Positions 7,916-16,185 are shown, numbered from the stretch's first letter. The stretch: 64,000 bases of DNA from CAZCCV01 sp964497515 (GCA_964497515.1 CAZCCV010000001.1:62001-126000); one strand, 5' to 3'. Notes: generated by a model not told the origin, from the sequence alone. Translations and numbers: made by a program.

Positions 7916-7943
7916 ATTATACCATCAAATACTCGTCTGTCAA
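7916..7943 (-). promoter_or_regulatory. Sigma-70 promoter of the MarR gene
   Basis: On the minus strand: TTGACA (7943-7938), 16-bp spacer, TATAAT (7921-7916). Both hexamers are perfect. Predicted start of transcription is near 7909, inside the tandem operator pair. Confidence 0.8.
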
Positions 7944-8017
7944 TCATCAAGAATGGAGAATATTTTATGGCAAGAACGAATAAACTGGTAATTCACACAG
8001 GGTAAATTCTAACACTG

Positions 8018-8033
8018 TGGCACACATATTGCA
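8018..8033 (+). promoter_or_regulatory. Sigma-54 (-24/-12) promoter of the first PEP-CTERM gene
   Basis: TGGCACACATATTGCA: GG at 8019-8020 and GC at 8031-8032 with exactly ten bases between, matching TGGCAC-N5-TTGCA. The transcription start is expected near 8044, leaving a 28-base leader with AAAGGAGG before ATG 8072. Confidence 0.85.
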
Positions 8034-8071
8034 ACCAATGCGAATAACTATGAAAGGAGGCTGACTACTAA

Positions 8072-8704
8072 ATGCGTATCAAAGTAGTGACCCTGACAAT
8101 TTTGGCGATATTGATAATTGGTGTTGTGTCAGCACAGGCGGATGTGTTCAAGTTTGAGCCAAATCCGAAGAATTTGTGGAATCTTAGCCATGGAGAATAT
8201 ATGTGCTGGGGAATTGACTGGAATGTTCCGGACGGACAGTTCATCGTCGATGCCGTGCTCTACATTGACAAGATCCAGAACGATTCCAGCGATCCGAAAG
8301 ACAGGCTGTACATCCACTTACTCGATAATACGCCAGCCGGAACCAATCGGTGGAACGATGGATTCTATTCAGGTGACAACTGGGCAGACAAGAACAAGAA
8401 CGTTCCGAAGCTGACTGGTCCAATCATCGCTGTCTATCGCGACCTCACGCCGCGCCCTGAGAATCTCAGCTATTCATTTGCAGAGCTTGGACTTCTGGAC
8501 ACTCTGAACGAGTATCTCAGCACAGCACCCGGACGTGGTAAGGTCAACTTTGGAATCGGCTTCGACCCCGATTGCCACTACACCAACTGCGGTGTCCGAC
8601 TTGAGATCGAGACATCCTGTGTTCCGGAGCCTTCGAGCATACTCGGACTTCTGGGTGGACTTGGTTCTGCCGTTGCCGTTGTTGCCCGAAGACGCTTCTT
8701 CTAA
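8072..8704 (+). CDS. PEP-CTERM sorting-domain secreted protein
   Basis: 210 aa. It has an N-terminal signal peptide (MRIKVVTLTILAILIIGVVS, cleavage likely after AQA) and a C-terminal PEP-CTERM signal: VPEPSS, then a hydrophobic helix (ILGLLGGLGSAVAVV) and RRRFF. Proteins of this type are processed by an exosortase and are tied to exopolysaccharide production. The middle ~150 residues form no family I recognise; they are acidic and rich in aromatic and Asn residues. RBS AAAGGAGG. Transcription is predicted from a sigma-54 promoter just upstream. No exosortase gene lies in the window. Confidence 0.9.
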   Translation: MRIKVVTLTILAILIIGVVSAQADVFKFEPNPKNLWNLSHGEYMCWGIDWNVPDGQFIVDAVLYIDKIQNDSSDPKDRLYIHLLDNTPAGTNRWNDGFYSGDNWADKNKNVPKLTGPIIAVYRDLTPRPENLSYSFAELGLLDTLNEYLSTAPGRGKVNFGIGFDPDCHYTNCGVRLEIETSCVPEPSSILGLLGGLGSAVAVVARRRFF

Positions 8705-8707
8705 GAG

Positions 8708-8763
8708 AAAAGAGAAAAGCTTGCTGGTGGACTGATACTCAGCCCACCAGCTTCTCTTTTGTC
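8708..8763 (+). terminator. Rho-independent terminator after the PEP-CTERM gene
   Basis: Hairpin built on CTGGTGG (8724-8730) / CCACCAG (8744-8750), extended by AGAGAA-type bases pairing with TTCTCTTTT, ending in a T-rich run at 8756-8761. It starts a few bases past the stop codon. Confidence 0.7.
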
Positions 8764-8818
8764 AAAGCCGCACAATTCGTCGGCATTGAGTCTCTGTTTC
8801 AGGTGGCACGCACTCTGA

Positions 8819-10084
8819 CTAATAGAATAAGAACGGCCACCAGTTCTTCATCGGCTTACCATCATCATCTTTGCATTTGTTGTCTAGCCCCGGAACGTTC
8901 TGTCTCCAGTAAACAAGCCATTTGCCCATGCAGTCTGGCGCCAAGTTCGCGTACTTCTGTATTCGGTCTATTGTCCATTCTTCAACTATGTCTTTGCCAT
9001 CTGGCCCATCGAACAGCCTGTAATGCTCTATCGTCGATCTCACAGGGTTCGGATTCGACATATCGTAGTGTCCACATCCGCTTGGAATCCAGTGGACATT
9101 TCCTCCAACAACGTAATAATCCGAAATTGTGTAGGTCTTCTTCCCATCGTTCACGATAGCGGTCTTCGAGTCCGGATACTCTACTCCTTTGCCCTCACCC
9201 CAAAGGGGATAGAAAGAGTTCCACGGTAGTTTCCAGCGTTTGTCGAGGTCGAAGCTCGCAAACTCATAGAAGTATTTACGGAAGTAGGGGATCACATTTG
9301 CGTGAGCCATTCCTTCAAACGAATGGCTGAAGTTCTCGATGCTGCACCCGATGCCTCGTTCTGCATTGATGAAGTTAATCTTGAGGCTCCTGCCAAACCA
9401 GGGTTCCTCCGGATCGCCGCCATTGCCAGCCATTCGGTATTCGTTACCTACTCGCTCGAAGTTTTCATTGTAGACGGGCTTAAGCTCGATGCACTCAAAC
9501 GGTGCACGTGGCCCACGCTGATTAGCAAAGAACCACAGTTCGTGGATGATTCCTTTGGCAACCAGTTCGTTGAGTTTAAGATACCGGTCAGGATTGTCGG
9601 GATCTTTCACTCCGTAGTACTCAGCAAACTTCTCATTGTACAGATCTTTGTATGCGAAGTTCATGCCCTCTTTTTTCGAGTTCATAGGGTACTTTGTGCT
9701 GTTGCCATCCAGAGTGTCCGGATAGGGTGCCTTATCTGTCAAGTCCACCATTTTGAAAAGCTCATACTCGATAAACGCTGGTGCTTTTGGATCCTTGTAT
9801 CCGTGGTATCGAGTGCTTTCGCTGAGAGCTGTCATCAGTTCTTTCGCCATTTTCCCAGCTTTTTCTTGGGTGAAACCATTGGAGAAGTTCAGCACAAGAA
9901 CTCTTGGCTTCATCTTTCGCAGCTTGTCGTGGTTCTTAACGATCCATTCGTCGGAGTTGGCTTTACTGACGGCATTTGGCCATTCAGTAGTGTCTTTCGT
10001 GTACTGCGGGTTTGCAGGGTCTGATGCGGCTCCGCAGGAAACCGCAAGTGCCAGGATCAGCGCTGCGCTCAATTTGAGCATCAT
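8819..10084 (-). CDS. Secreted protein of unknown function
   Basis: 421 aa from ATG 10084, which follows AAGGAGACAGAAA; a longer reading to 10198 has no RBS. The N-terminus MMLKLSAALILALAVSCGAA is a signal peptide, and the Cys may be lipidated although the lipobox (AVSC) is imperfect. The mature part begins with PRVLVLNFSNGF, then conserved-looking blocks IIHELWFFAN, GCSIENFSHSFEGMAHA and GGNVHWIPSGCGHYD. Several His and Asp residues in these blocks could form an active site, but I recognise no family. It stands alone, convergent with the PEP-CTERM gene and divergent from the tRNA cluster. Confidence 0.85.
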   Translation of the reverse strand: MMLKLSAALILALAVSCGAASDPANPQYTKDTTEWPNAVSKANSDEWIVKNHDKLRKMKPRVLVLNFSNGFTQEKAGKMAKELMTALSESTRYHGYKDPKAPAFIEYELFKMVDLTDKAPYPDTLDGNSTKYPMNSKKEGMNFAYKDLYNEKFAEYYGVKDPDNPDRYLKLNELVAKGIIHELWFFANQRGPRAPFECIELKPVYNENFERVGNEYRMAGNGGDPEEPWFGRSLKINFINAERGIGCSIENFSHSFEGMAHANVIPYFRKYFYEFASFDLDKRWKLPWNSFYPLWGEGKGVEYPDSKTAIVNDGKKTYTISDYYVVGGNVHWIPSGCGHYDMSNPNPVRSTIEHYRLFDGPDGKDIVEEWTIDRIQKYANLAPDCMGKWLVYWRQNVPGLDNKCKDDDGKPMKNWWPFLFY

Positions 10085-10264
10085 TTTCTGTCTCCTTAAT
10101 GCTTGCTGCCGTACGTCATCCCGGAGCCTTAAGATGATCCAACGGTTAGACTGAATACAACTAATCCTTATCCACCTTTGACTGTATTTCCTTCCCATTC
10201 GTACAAGGCCAAAAAACCGTGCAAGATTCTCTTTTAGAAGTTCATTTGGGTGGCGTAGGTTTTG

Positions 10265-10293
10265 TTGACACGGATTATGCTAGATGATATACT
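10265..10293 (+). promoter_or_regulatory. Strong sigma-70 promoter of the tRNA cluster
   Basis: TTGACA (10265-10270), 17-bp spacer, TATACT (10288-10293). The start of transcription would be near 10300, about nine bases before the first tRNA. Confidence 0.85.
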
Positions 10294-10308
10294 GTGACTT
10301 GCCGGCGC

Positions 10309-10384
10309 GCGCTTGTAGCTCAGGGGATAGAGCGAAAGGTTGCGGACCTTTAGGCCGGGGGTTCGAATCCCTCCAAGCGCGCCA
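10309..10384 (+). tRNA. tRNA-Arg, anticodon GCG
   Basis: 76 bases including an encoded CCA. Acceptor GCGCTTG/CAAGCGC, D stem GCTC/GAGC, anticodon stem AAAGG/CCTTT with loop TTGCGGA, T arm GGGGG-TTCGAAT-CCCTC (one G-T pair), discriminator G. The loop puts GCG at positions 34-36, reading CGC (and CGU by wobble). Most bacteria use an ACG (inosine) tRNA for this box. Confidence 0.9.
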
Positions 10385-10389
10385 CATTT

Positions 10390-10465
10390 GCCCTCGTAGC
10401 TCACTGGATAGAGCGCCTCCGTCCTAAGGAGGGCGTTGGGGGTTCGATTCCCTCCGAGGGCGCCA
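10390..10465 (+). tRNA. tRNA-Arg, anticodon CCU
   Basis: 76 bases with CCA. Acceptor GCCCTCG/CGAGGGC, D stem GCTC/GAGC, anticodon stem CCTCC/GGAGG with loop GTCCTAA (anticodon CCT at 34-36, reading AGG). Five bases after the first tRNA, so co-transcribed. Confidence 0.92.
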
Positions 10466-10476
10466 AACGCGCATAG

Positions 10477-10503
10477 AATGGCGGGGAACACCCCGCCATT
10501 TTT
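10477..10503 (+). terminator. Rho-independent terminator after the two tRNA-Arg genes
   Basis: AATGGCGGGG (10477-10486), loop AACA, then CCCCGCCATT (10491-10500) and TTT. A 10-bp perfect stem with a T-run, 11 bases past the CCA. Confidence 0.85.
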
Positions 10504-10531
10504 CGGATGTACACCCAATCAAACCAAATAC

Positions 10532-10623
<92 letters not shown>

Positions 10624-10630
10624 GAACAAA

Positions 10631-10670
10631 AAGCGCCCCGCCGGATACATCTGGCAGGGCGCTTCTATTT
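10631..10670. terminator. Bidirectional terminator between tRNA-Ser and panD
   Basis: AAGCGCCC (10631-10638) / GGGCGCTT (10657-10664), with an inner GCC/GGC pairing. On the minus strand the stem is followed by TTTTTGTT, a good U-tail for panD; on the plus strand by CTATTT, a weaker one for tRNA-Ser. Confidence 0.8.
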
Positions 10671-10693
10671 GGGTAATAACTCGTTTTGGATTG

Positions 10694-11041
10694 CTAAAGC
10701 TTCTGCGATACGCGGTTCTTTTCATCTACAAGCACAACCTGTCGCACTATAGGCTCGTCAGTCAGTGCAAAGGCCACAATGATGACCTTGTCATCAACCG
10801 CGCATTTTCTGGCTGCAGCGCCGTTTACACAGATTTCACCCGATCCTCTCTCACCGGGGATCGCATAGGTCTCAAACCGCTCTCCATTGTTGACATTCCA
10901 CACGTGAACGAACTCGCCGTCGACAAGTCCGCAGACATCCATCAGTTCTTCATCGATAGTGATACTGCCAACATAGTTTATGTCACAACGTGTAACGGTT
11001 GCTCTGTGGATTTTGCTCTTACAGATTTTAAGGAGCTTCAA
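10694..11041 (-). CDS. panD: Aspartate 1-decarboxylase
   Basis: Makes beta-alanine for pantothenate from L-aspartate. 115 aa from TTG 11041, which sits ten bases after GGAGG; an earlier in-frame TTG has no such site. The proenzyme self-cleaves before Ser26 (YVGSITID, Gly25-Ser26) to make the pyruvoyl group. SKIHRATVT near the N-terminus and NGAAARKCAVDDKVIIVAFA are family signatures. Divergent from the URO-D-like gene; no other pantothenate gene is in view. Confidence 0.95.
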   Translation of the reverse strand: MKLLKICKSKIHRATVTRCDINYVGSITIDEELMDVCGLVDGEFVHVWNVNNGERFETYAIPGERGSGEICVNGAAARKCAVDDKVIIVAFALTDEPIVRQVVLVDEKNRVSQKL

Positions 11042-11205
11042 TTGAAACAGGCCTCCAGCCAAAGTGGCAATTTCAGTATATCAGCGGACACGTCTTCAAA
11101 TCAAGCTCATCAGTGACAACCGGAATAATGCCGATTGACGGAGCCTTGGCTACCAGATAGAATGGAAGCAGGCTCCTCCAGAATATTTTACAAGTGAGGA
11201 CAACT

Positions 11206-12186
11206 ATGATCAGTCGTGAAATTGTGCGACGAAACATCACGTTCGACACCCCTCCCAGAATCGCCATGAAATTTGATGTTTGTGGCTTCAACGACTGCTA
11301 TGACATCTGGCTTAAAGAGCTTACTGGCTACGCACAACTGAGCGACGGCCTAGATGAGTGGGGCTGCCGCTGGAGTCAGTCAGAACTCAAGAATATGGGA
11401 CAGGTGACCGACCATCCGCTCGCCGATTGGTCCGCATTGGAGACTTATCGCCCTCCTGATCCTCTGGACGGTGCAAAATACGTCGATTTCGCATCCGACT
11501 TGGCTGGAGCAGAGGAGAAATTTGTTATGTTCTGCTGCGGACTCGGTCTTTTCGAGCGATTCCATACTCTTCGCGGATTTGAAAACGCTCTCGTTGACCT
11601 TTATACGGAAACAGAGAATACCAACGTTCTCCTGGATATGATTCTCGACTTCCATATTCAAGCAATTCGGAAGATGCACTCGCTGGGAGGAGGAAGAATT
11701 GATGCGGTAGCACTGTCCGACGATTGGGGAACGGAAGTATCCACAATCATCAGTCCTGCGAAATTCAGAGAACTGTTCAAGCCCAGGTATGCTAAACTTT
11801 TCGACGAAATCCGTAACTTGGGTATGCACACTTGGATGCACTCCTGTGGGAAGATCAACGATGTGCTCGATGACCTGATTGATGCCGGGCTGGAGGTAAT
11901 TAACTCACAGCAGCCGCGTACGGTGGGTATCAACGAGTTTGCCGAGCGGTTTGCAGGCCGTGTTTGCTTCGAAACCATTGTCGACACCCAAATCACGTAT
12001 CCATTCGGCACAATGGACGAGATCCGAGCAGAGGCCAAGGAGCTCGTAGAGAAATGGAACACTCCAAAGGGTGGCTTCATAGCTAGCGACTACAACGACG
12101 CGGATGCCATCGGCACCACACTCGAACGCCGCACAGTAGCTTTCGAAGCATTCGCAGAGCTGGCTGGAATCACAACTCCTGCTTAG
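11206..12186 (+). CDS. Uroporphyrinogen decarboxylase (URO-D) domain methyltransferase-like protein
   Basis: 326 aa from ATG 11206 (GAGGACAACT before it; an in-frame GTG at 11194 overlaps the RBS). The chain follows the URO-D/MtaA/CmuA TIM-barrel pattern, with ALSDDWGTE, KPRYAKLFDEIRNLGMHTWM, HSCGKINDVLDDLIDAG and VINSQQPR. True HemE motifs at the N-terminus (FMRQAGRYLP-like) are missing, so this is more likely one of the corrinoid or catabolic relatives that are common in anaerobes and plant-polymer degraders. Substrate unknown. Confidence 0.85.
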   Translation: MISREIVRRNITFDTPPRIAMKFDVCGFNDCYDIWLKELTGYAQLSDGLDEWGCRWSQSELKNMGQVTDHPLADWSALETYRPPDPLDGAKYVDFASDLAGAEEKFVMFCCGLGLFERFHTLRGFENALVDLYTETENTNVLLDMILDFHIQAIRKMHSLGGGRIDAVALSDDWGTEVSTIISPAKFRELFKPRYAKLFDEIRNLGMHTWMHSCGKINDVLDDLIDAGLEVINSQQPRTVGINEFAERFAGRVCFETIVDTQITYPFGTMDEIRAEAKELVEKWNTPKGGFIASDYNDADAIGTTLERRTVAFEAFAELAGITTPA

Positions 12187-12219
12187 CAGTATATGAATCC
12201 AAGGTGTGCTGGGCTGTTC

Positions 12220-14196
12220 TTATTTGCTTGGATTCGGCAGTTCCAGCACACACGCCCCTCGGCTGAATGTAATTACTCTCCTCTGCTCTGGGATTGACTC
12301 CAGAGCCGCCTCAAGTATCTGTAATCTCTCGATAGCTGATTCGTGCTCGGGACTTCCGGGTTCAGAGTCTCGTCTTTCATCTTGGAGTACCTGTCGATAG
12401 AACTCAAATCTAGCGGGTTTGCCGTAGTATTCAGCGTCGAGATACTCGCACATCGCATTAGAATCGCTCTCGCGCACCAGAATCGATACGCATCCGCCTT
12501 TGCCTGCACCAGTGAGCTTTCCGCCGAGGTATCCAGGTCCACGCCGGGCTATAGTGAGCAGTAAATCGATCTGTGGAATCGACACCCTCCAATCGAAACT
12601 GAGTGCATCCTGGAGTTCGTCTACCATTCGTCCTACTTTAATGCGGTAAGCGTCGTATTCGGGGGAGTCTGGTGCGATTTCACTCGATGAAACCCGTCTT
12701 TCCGCTTCGAGAAACACTCGTTCCAGCGCGCGGCCAATCTGGTTTTCCCTGTGGAAAAACCTTGCAGCAGTCCGGATGTGATAGCCACCAATACTTCTTC
12801 GAGGTCTGGTGTAAATGCGCTCTATTGTATTTGGGTCTTTACCAAAAATTGCACCGGCTTCTACCGGGGTTATTTTGACCGGCAGAAGAAGTATCAGTTC
12901 ATCAATCGCGGATCTGGGGATCTTCAAGATGATTTCGTCCAGACTGCCAAACTTGTGATAGTTGGCTTCAATCGCATCCCAGTATTCGAGATGGCTCTCC
13001 AGCAGAGGAACCCTTCCTCCCGCCACAAAGCTGAACTTGTCCAAAATGAGCTTCTCCAGCCATCCTTCGCCCGTGGCCTGACCGCTGTCACGTGCTTCTC
13101 TAACTGATGCGCTAATCAGTTGGACGATCTCATCGCCCATCTGCATCCAACCTTTTCGCATATTGAAGCTCTGATTGCCGCCAAGTGTTTTATTGACCTC
13201 CCACAGCGAGTTCGCGAGCACCACGTGCACACCCTTCAGGAAGGGCAGGGGAGTAGAATCGAGATTAGCCTGCGAGTGACGGTTGTACAGGACGCAATTG
13301 ACGGAGTTCCTGAGGATAGTAGTCTGATCGTTAGCGCCACCGTGAGTGCCCACATACCATTCGGCTTCCCCGAGCAACTTACAAATCTGCTGAACTGTAA
13401 GCGGTGGAAGCTGATCGCGGTTAGCCAAAAAGAGCGCGAGAAACGAAAGCACTACTATTGCAGAAGACGAACTTGTTCCTGCTCTAAAAGGCGCGGTAGC
13501 CTGTCCGAAAGTCATATCGGCGCCTCTAAGGACAATTGACGGATATTCCCACTGTATACGAATGAAAGGACTGAGAAGGTAGTTTAACCAGTTTCCCTGT
13601 TGACGGCCGAAGTGAGGATACACAAGCGACCTATTGTCCCAGTTGTCCTCCATTTCGTCGATGTGTCTATCCCACGATGCACCGACAAATCTGTCATACT
13701 CTGCCTTGATAGAAAGCTCATCTGGTGGAAAGAGAGGATTGGCATTCGCCACGTTTATAACGCCGTCCTCACGCAACGAGACAGCCACTGGGATGTCTCC
13801 ATCTATGGTAGTGGACATATGATCCCCAGCGCACATATCCAGATACTCCAGAAAAGCATTCAGCCTGCCGGGTGCACGAAGCAAATAGGTTGGTTTTTCA
13901 CCGACACGTTCCCTGTGCAGCTTAACAGCCTCAAGCAGTCTCTTACGCTGTCGTGCGAGGTACTCACTATCGGTGTTGACGTATATCTGGGTTCCAAGAT
14001 ATGTATCGAGTTCAGATGCACCAGATTCAAGAATCTCAATTATCTCTGTGGGGCGAAGGGCGTGCCCAAGCAAATCGAACTGGTTGTTCACGTATCGCGG
14101 GAGTCCTTTCTGCATAGAAGAGCTTATACTCAAAAGGTTACCACATTGGGCGCTCTTGCGTCCATTATCAACTGATGATACCGCCTTTACATCCAA
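12220..14196 (-). CDS. Galactokinase-like GHMP family kinase, unusually long
   Basis: 658 aa as read from TTG 14196, against 350-430 aa for galactokinase. The three GHMP motifs are present: PGRLNAFLEYLD (galactokinase signature position, with Glu and Asp kept but His replaced by Tyr), FRAGTSSSSAIVVL (ATP loop), and GGKLTGAGKGGC (C-terminal loop). There are about 100 extra residues before the first motif and a long insertion of roughly 150 residues in the middle. No SD is seen at the TTG; an ATG at about 14115 is the main alternative. The substrate is probably a sugar but not necessarily galactose. Convergent with the URO-D-like gene. Confidence 0.85.
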   Translation of the reverse strand: MDVKAVSSVDNGRKSAQCGNLLSISSSMQKGLPRYVNNQFDLLGHALRPTEIIEILESGASELDTYLGTQIYVNTDSEYLARQRKRLLEAVKLHRERVGEKPTYLLRAPGRLNAFLEYLDMCAGDHMSTTIDGDIPVAVSLREDGVINVANANPLFPPDELSIKAEYDRFVGASWDRHIDEMEDNWDNRSLVYPHFGRQQGNWLNYLLSPFIRIQWEYPSIVLRGADMTFGQATAPFRAGTSSSSAIVVLSFLALFLANRDQLPPLTVQQICKLLGEAEWYVGTHGGANDQTTILRNSVNCVLYNRHSQANLDSTPLPFLKGVHVVLANSLWEVNKTLGGNQSFNMRKGWMQMGDEIVQLISASVREARDSGQATGEGWLEKLILDKFSFVAGGRVPLLESHLEYWDAIEANYHKFGSLDEIILKIPRSAIDELILLLPVKITPVEAGAIFGKDPNTIERIYTRPRRSIGGYHIRTAARFFHRENQIGRALERVFLEAERRVSSSEIAPDSPEYDAYRIKVGRMVDELQDALSFDWRVSIPQIDLLLTIARRGPGYLGGKLTGAGKGGCVSILVRESDSNAMCEYLDAEYYGKPARFEFYRQVLQDERRDSEPGSPEHESAIERLQILEAALESIPEQRRVITFSRGACVLELPNPSK

Positions 14197-14286
14197 TGAA
14201 CAGTCCGGTATCGATTATGCGCCCCCACATCACTGTTGAACATGCATATATTGTCGTGTTCGAAGCACTATCTACCTTCAATTACC

Positions 14287-14315
14287 TTGACAACAGAACG
14301 TCTGCCTACTAGACT
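14287..14315 (+). promoter_or_regulatory. Sigma-70 promoter of the lipoprotein gene
   Basis: TTGACA (14287-14292), 17-bp spacer, TAGACT (14310-14315). Start of transcription expected near 14322, with GGAGGAGG in a short leader before ATG 14344. Confidence 0.65.
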
Positions 14316-14343
14316 AAACACAGAAGTACGGAGGAGGAAGCTA

Positions 14344-15060
14344 ATGTCGAAAGCGAGATTGTTTCTAATAAGTATAGCAATTGTCTCACTACTTACTGGT
14401 TGTGGTGGAGGTGGAGGTAATGGCACTCCGAAGCCGCCGCCGCTGTCTTCTACAGTCCGCCAGATGCAAGTTGGGGACACTTGGATTTACACCGTGATGG
14501 GCACTGTGGAGAGTGGTGGTGATTCTACACCTGTTTCAGGTACAATCACAAAGCAGATTACCAACCAGACAATCACCAAAGACTCTGCTACTGTGAGAGT
14601 TGTTCGCTGGACGGGCACGGTTTCGGGCGTCGGATACACTCGCACGCTCAACACCTCGGAGTATCTCACTCAGGATCCCGACGGGGTTATGTGGACCTAC
14701 GGTGGTGAAGATGACGGCGGCGTATACTGGATCGAATCGCCCGCAACAGGTCGCGACCGCTACGTTGTGAGCCCAATGAACATTGGGACAGAGTGGGGCA
14801 GCGTAGAGCAGCTCACCGGTGGCACCACCGTAAACAGAGCCTTTGAAGTTATGGCACGTGAGCGCATAGCTGTTCCGGCAGGAAGCTTCGATACGTTCAA
14901 TGTAACAGGAACAGGGTTCTTCGCCGGTTCACCGAGCACTGAGAGCCTCTGGTGGGCGCCTCAGATTGGCGCACCCGTTCAGATGCACATCGAAGCATTC
15001 GACGCGGCTGCTGGCAAAGATATGATTCTAACGTTCAGGCTGCAGAGCTGGTCCAGATAG
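14344..15060 (+). CDS. Lipoprotein of unknown function
   Basis: 238 aa from ATG 14344 behind GGAGGAGG. Signal peptide with lipobox LLTGC (Cys20), followed by a Gly-rich linker GGGGGNGT. The mature domain is beta-rich: VGDTWIYTVMGTVESG, repeated Thr/Val strands, VPAGSFDTFNVTGTG and SLWWAPQIGAPVQ. The VPAG-F-T-F-V pattern recalls the DUF3108-like/lipocalin-type barrels in which a cofactor-free barrel carries WYAPGVG-like ends; I treat this as resemblance only. Monocistronic: own promoter, own terminator. Confidence 0.85.
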   Translation: MSKARLFLISIAIVSLLTGCGGGGGNGTPKPPPLSSTVRQMQVGDTWIYTVMGTVESGGDSTPVSGTITKQITNQTITKDSATVRVVRWTGTVSGVGYTRTLNTSEYLTQDPDGVMWTYGGEDDGGVYWIESPATGRDRYVVSPMNIGTEWGSVEQLTGGTTVNRAFEVMARERIAVPAGSFDTFNVTGTGFFAGSPSTESLWWAPQIGAPVQMHIEAFDAAAGKDMILTFRLQSWSR

Positions 15061-15093
15061 TCAGCTTATACTCTACCTCTCATTAGGTAGTGG

Positions 15094-15137
15094 CAAAAAA
15101 AAGAGGGGGCTGTGTCTTTCGATACAGCCCCCTCTTG
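15094..15137. terminator. Bidirectional terminator between lipoprotein and PfkB genes
   Basis: AGAGGGGGCTGT / ACAGCCCCCTCT hairpin (15102-15135). On the minus strand it is followed by eight T residues, an excellent terminator for the PfkB gene; on the plus strand by TTGTATTCT for the lipoprotein gene. Confidence 0.9.
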
Positions 15138-15165
15138 TATTCTAACTCAGTTTTCTACGCAGAGT

Positions 15166-16104
15166 TTAGACCGCATCAAAGTTCACAATATTTCTGAACT
15201 CATTGTATCTGTTTGATATATCGTGGGTGGTCAGAGTCCGAAGGCGCTCCAAGCTGAAACCCTCTACATTGAACGAAGCAATAGTACTCCCAAAGACCAC
15301 GGCCTTGCGGATGTTTCCTGCACTGATGTCATTTGTGCGAGCCAGATACCCGATAAACCCGCCAGCAAAACTGTCCCCAGCTCCTGTGGGGTCAACAACG
15401 TCCTCAAGCGGATACGACGGTGCAACGAAGCACAGCGTATCATCGGAGAACATCATCGCGCCGTGTTCACCTTTCTTTATAACGACGATTCTTGGGCCGA
15501 GTTCTCTTATCCCTGCAGCAGCTTTGATCAGACTGCCAGTGCGCACAAACTGTCTGGCCTCTGCGTCGTTCACAAAAGCAATATCCACCCGCTTAAACAC
15601 TTCCACAAGGGCATCCCGCTTGTTCTCAATCCAAAAATTCATTGTATCGCACGCGACTATTTCCGGATCTTCCACTTGGTCGAGAACCTGCAATTGCAGT
15701 TCGGGGTCAATGTTGGCAAGAAAGACGTACTTTGCCGAGCGATAGGCAGGCGGAATAACAGGTTTAAAGTCAGCGAACACGTTGAGATGAGTGAACAACG
15801 TGTGTGCCTGATTGAGATCGAACTCATAGTAACCACCCCACCTGAAACTCTTCCCGGGGCGAATCTGGATACCGTGAGTGTTTATTCCTCTACTCGCGAG
15901 AAAGTCTATGTGAGCCATAGGGAAATCCTCACCAACTACGCCGACCACCATTGATGGCGTGAAGAAGCTGGCTGCGACCGACGAGTAAATCGCTGCCCCT
16001 CCAAGGGCATCGCTAACCTCTCCGAGAGGCGTTTTTACGGTGTCGAGAGCCACACTACCTACCATCAGCACTGGCAAGCCACCATCGTGCATTCCTAACT
16101 GCAT
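15166..16104 (-). CDS. PfkB-family carbohydrate kinase
   Basis: 312 aa. Ribokinase-fold sugar kinase. Visible are the N-terminal VLMVGSVALDTV, the GG hinge (ALGGAAIYSSVA), and the C-terminal signature VVDPTGAGDSFAGGF with the anion hole and catalytic Asp. RBS AAAGGAG five bases before ATG. It is the last gene of a minus-strand run of carbohydrate genes. The substrate is unclear: ADP-heptose, ribose, adenosine and fructose kinases share these motifs, and NDAEARQF is typical of the adenosine/ribokinase-like branch. Confidence 0.9.
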   Translation of the reverse strand: MQLGMHDGGLPVLMVGSVALDTVKTPLGEVSDALGGAAIYSSVAASFFTPSMVVGVVGEDFPMAHIDFLASRGINTHGIQIRPGKSFRWGGYYEFDLNQAHTLFTHLNVFADFKPVIPPAYRSAKYVFLANIDPELQLQVLDQVEDPEIVACDTMNFWIENKRDALVEVFKRVDIAFVNDAEARQFVRTGSLIKAAAGIRELGPRIVVIKKGEHGAMMFSDDTLCFVAPSYPLEDVVDPTGAGDSFAGGFIGYLARTNDISAGNIRKAVVFGSTIASFNVEGFSLERLRTLTTHDISNRYNEFRNIVNFDAV

Positions 16105-16185
16105 TACGACTCCTTTCAGAGAGAGGCACGAGTCGCCTCATCAAACGATTAGAACGTATTTTAAGCCCAGCGTAGGCGCCATTCA

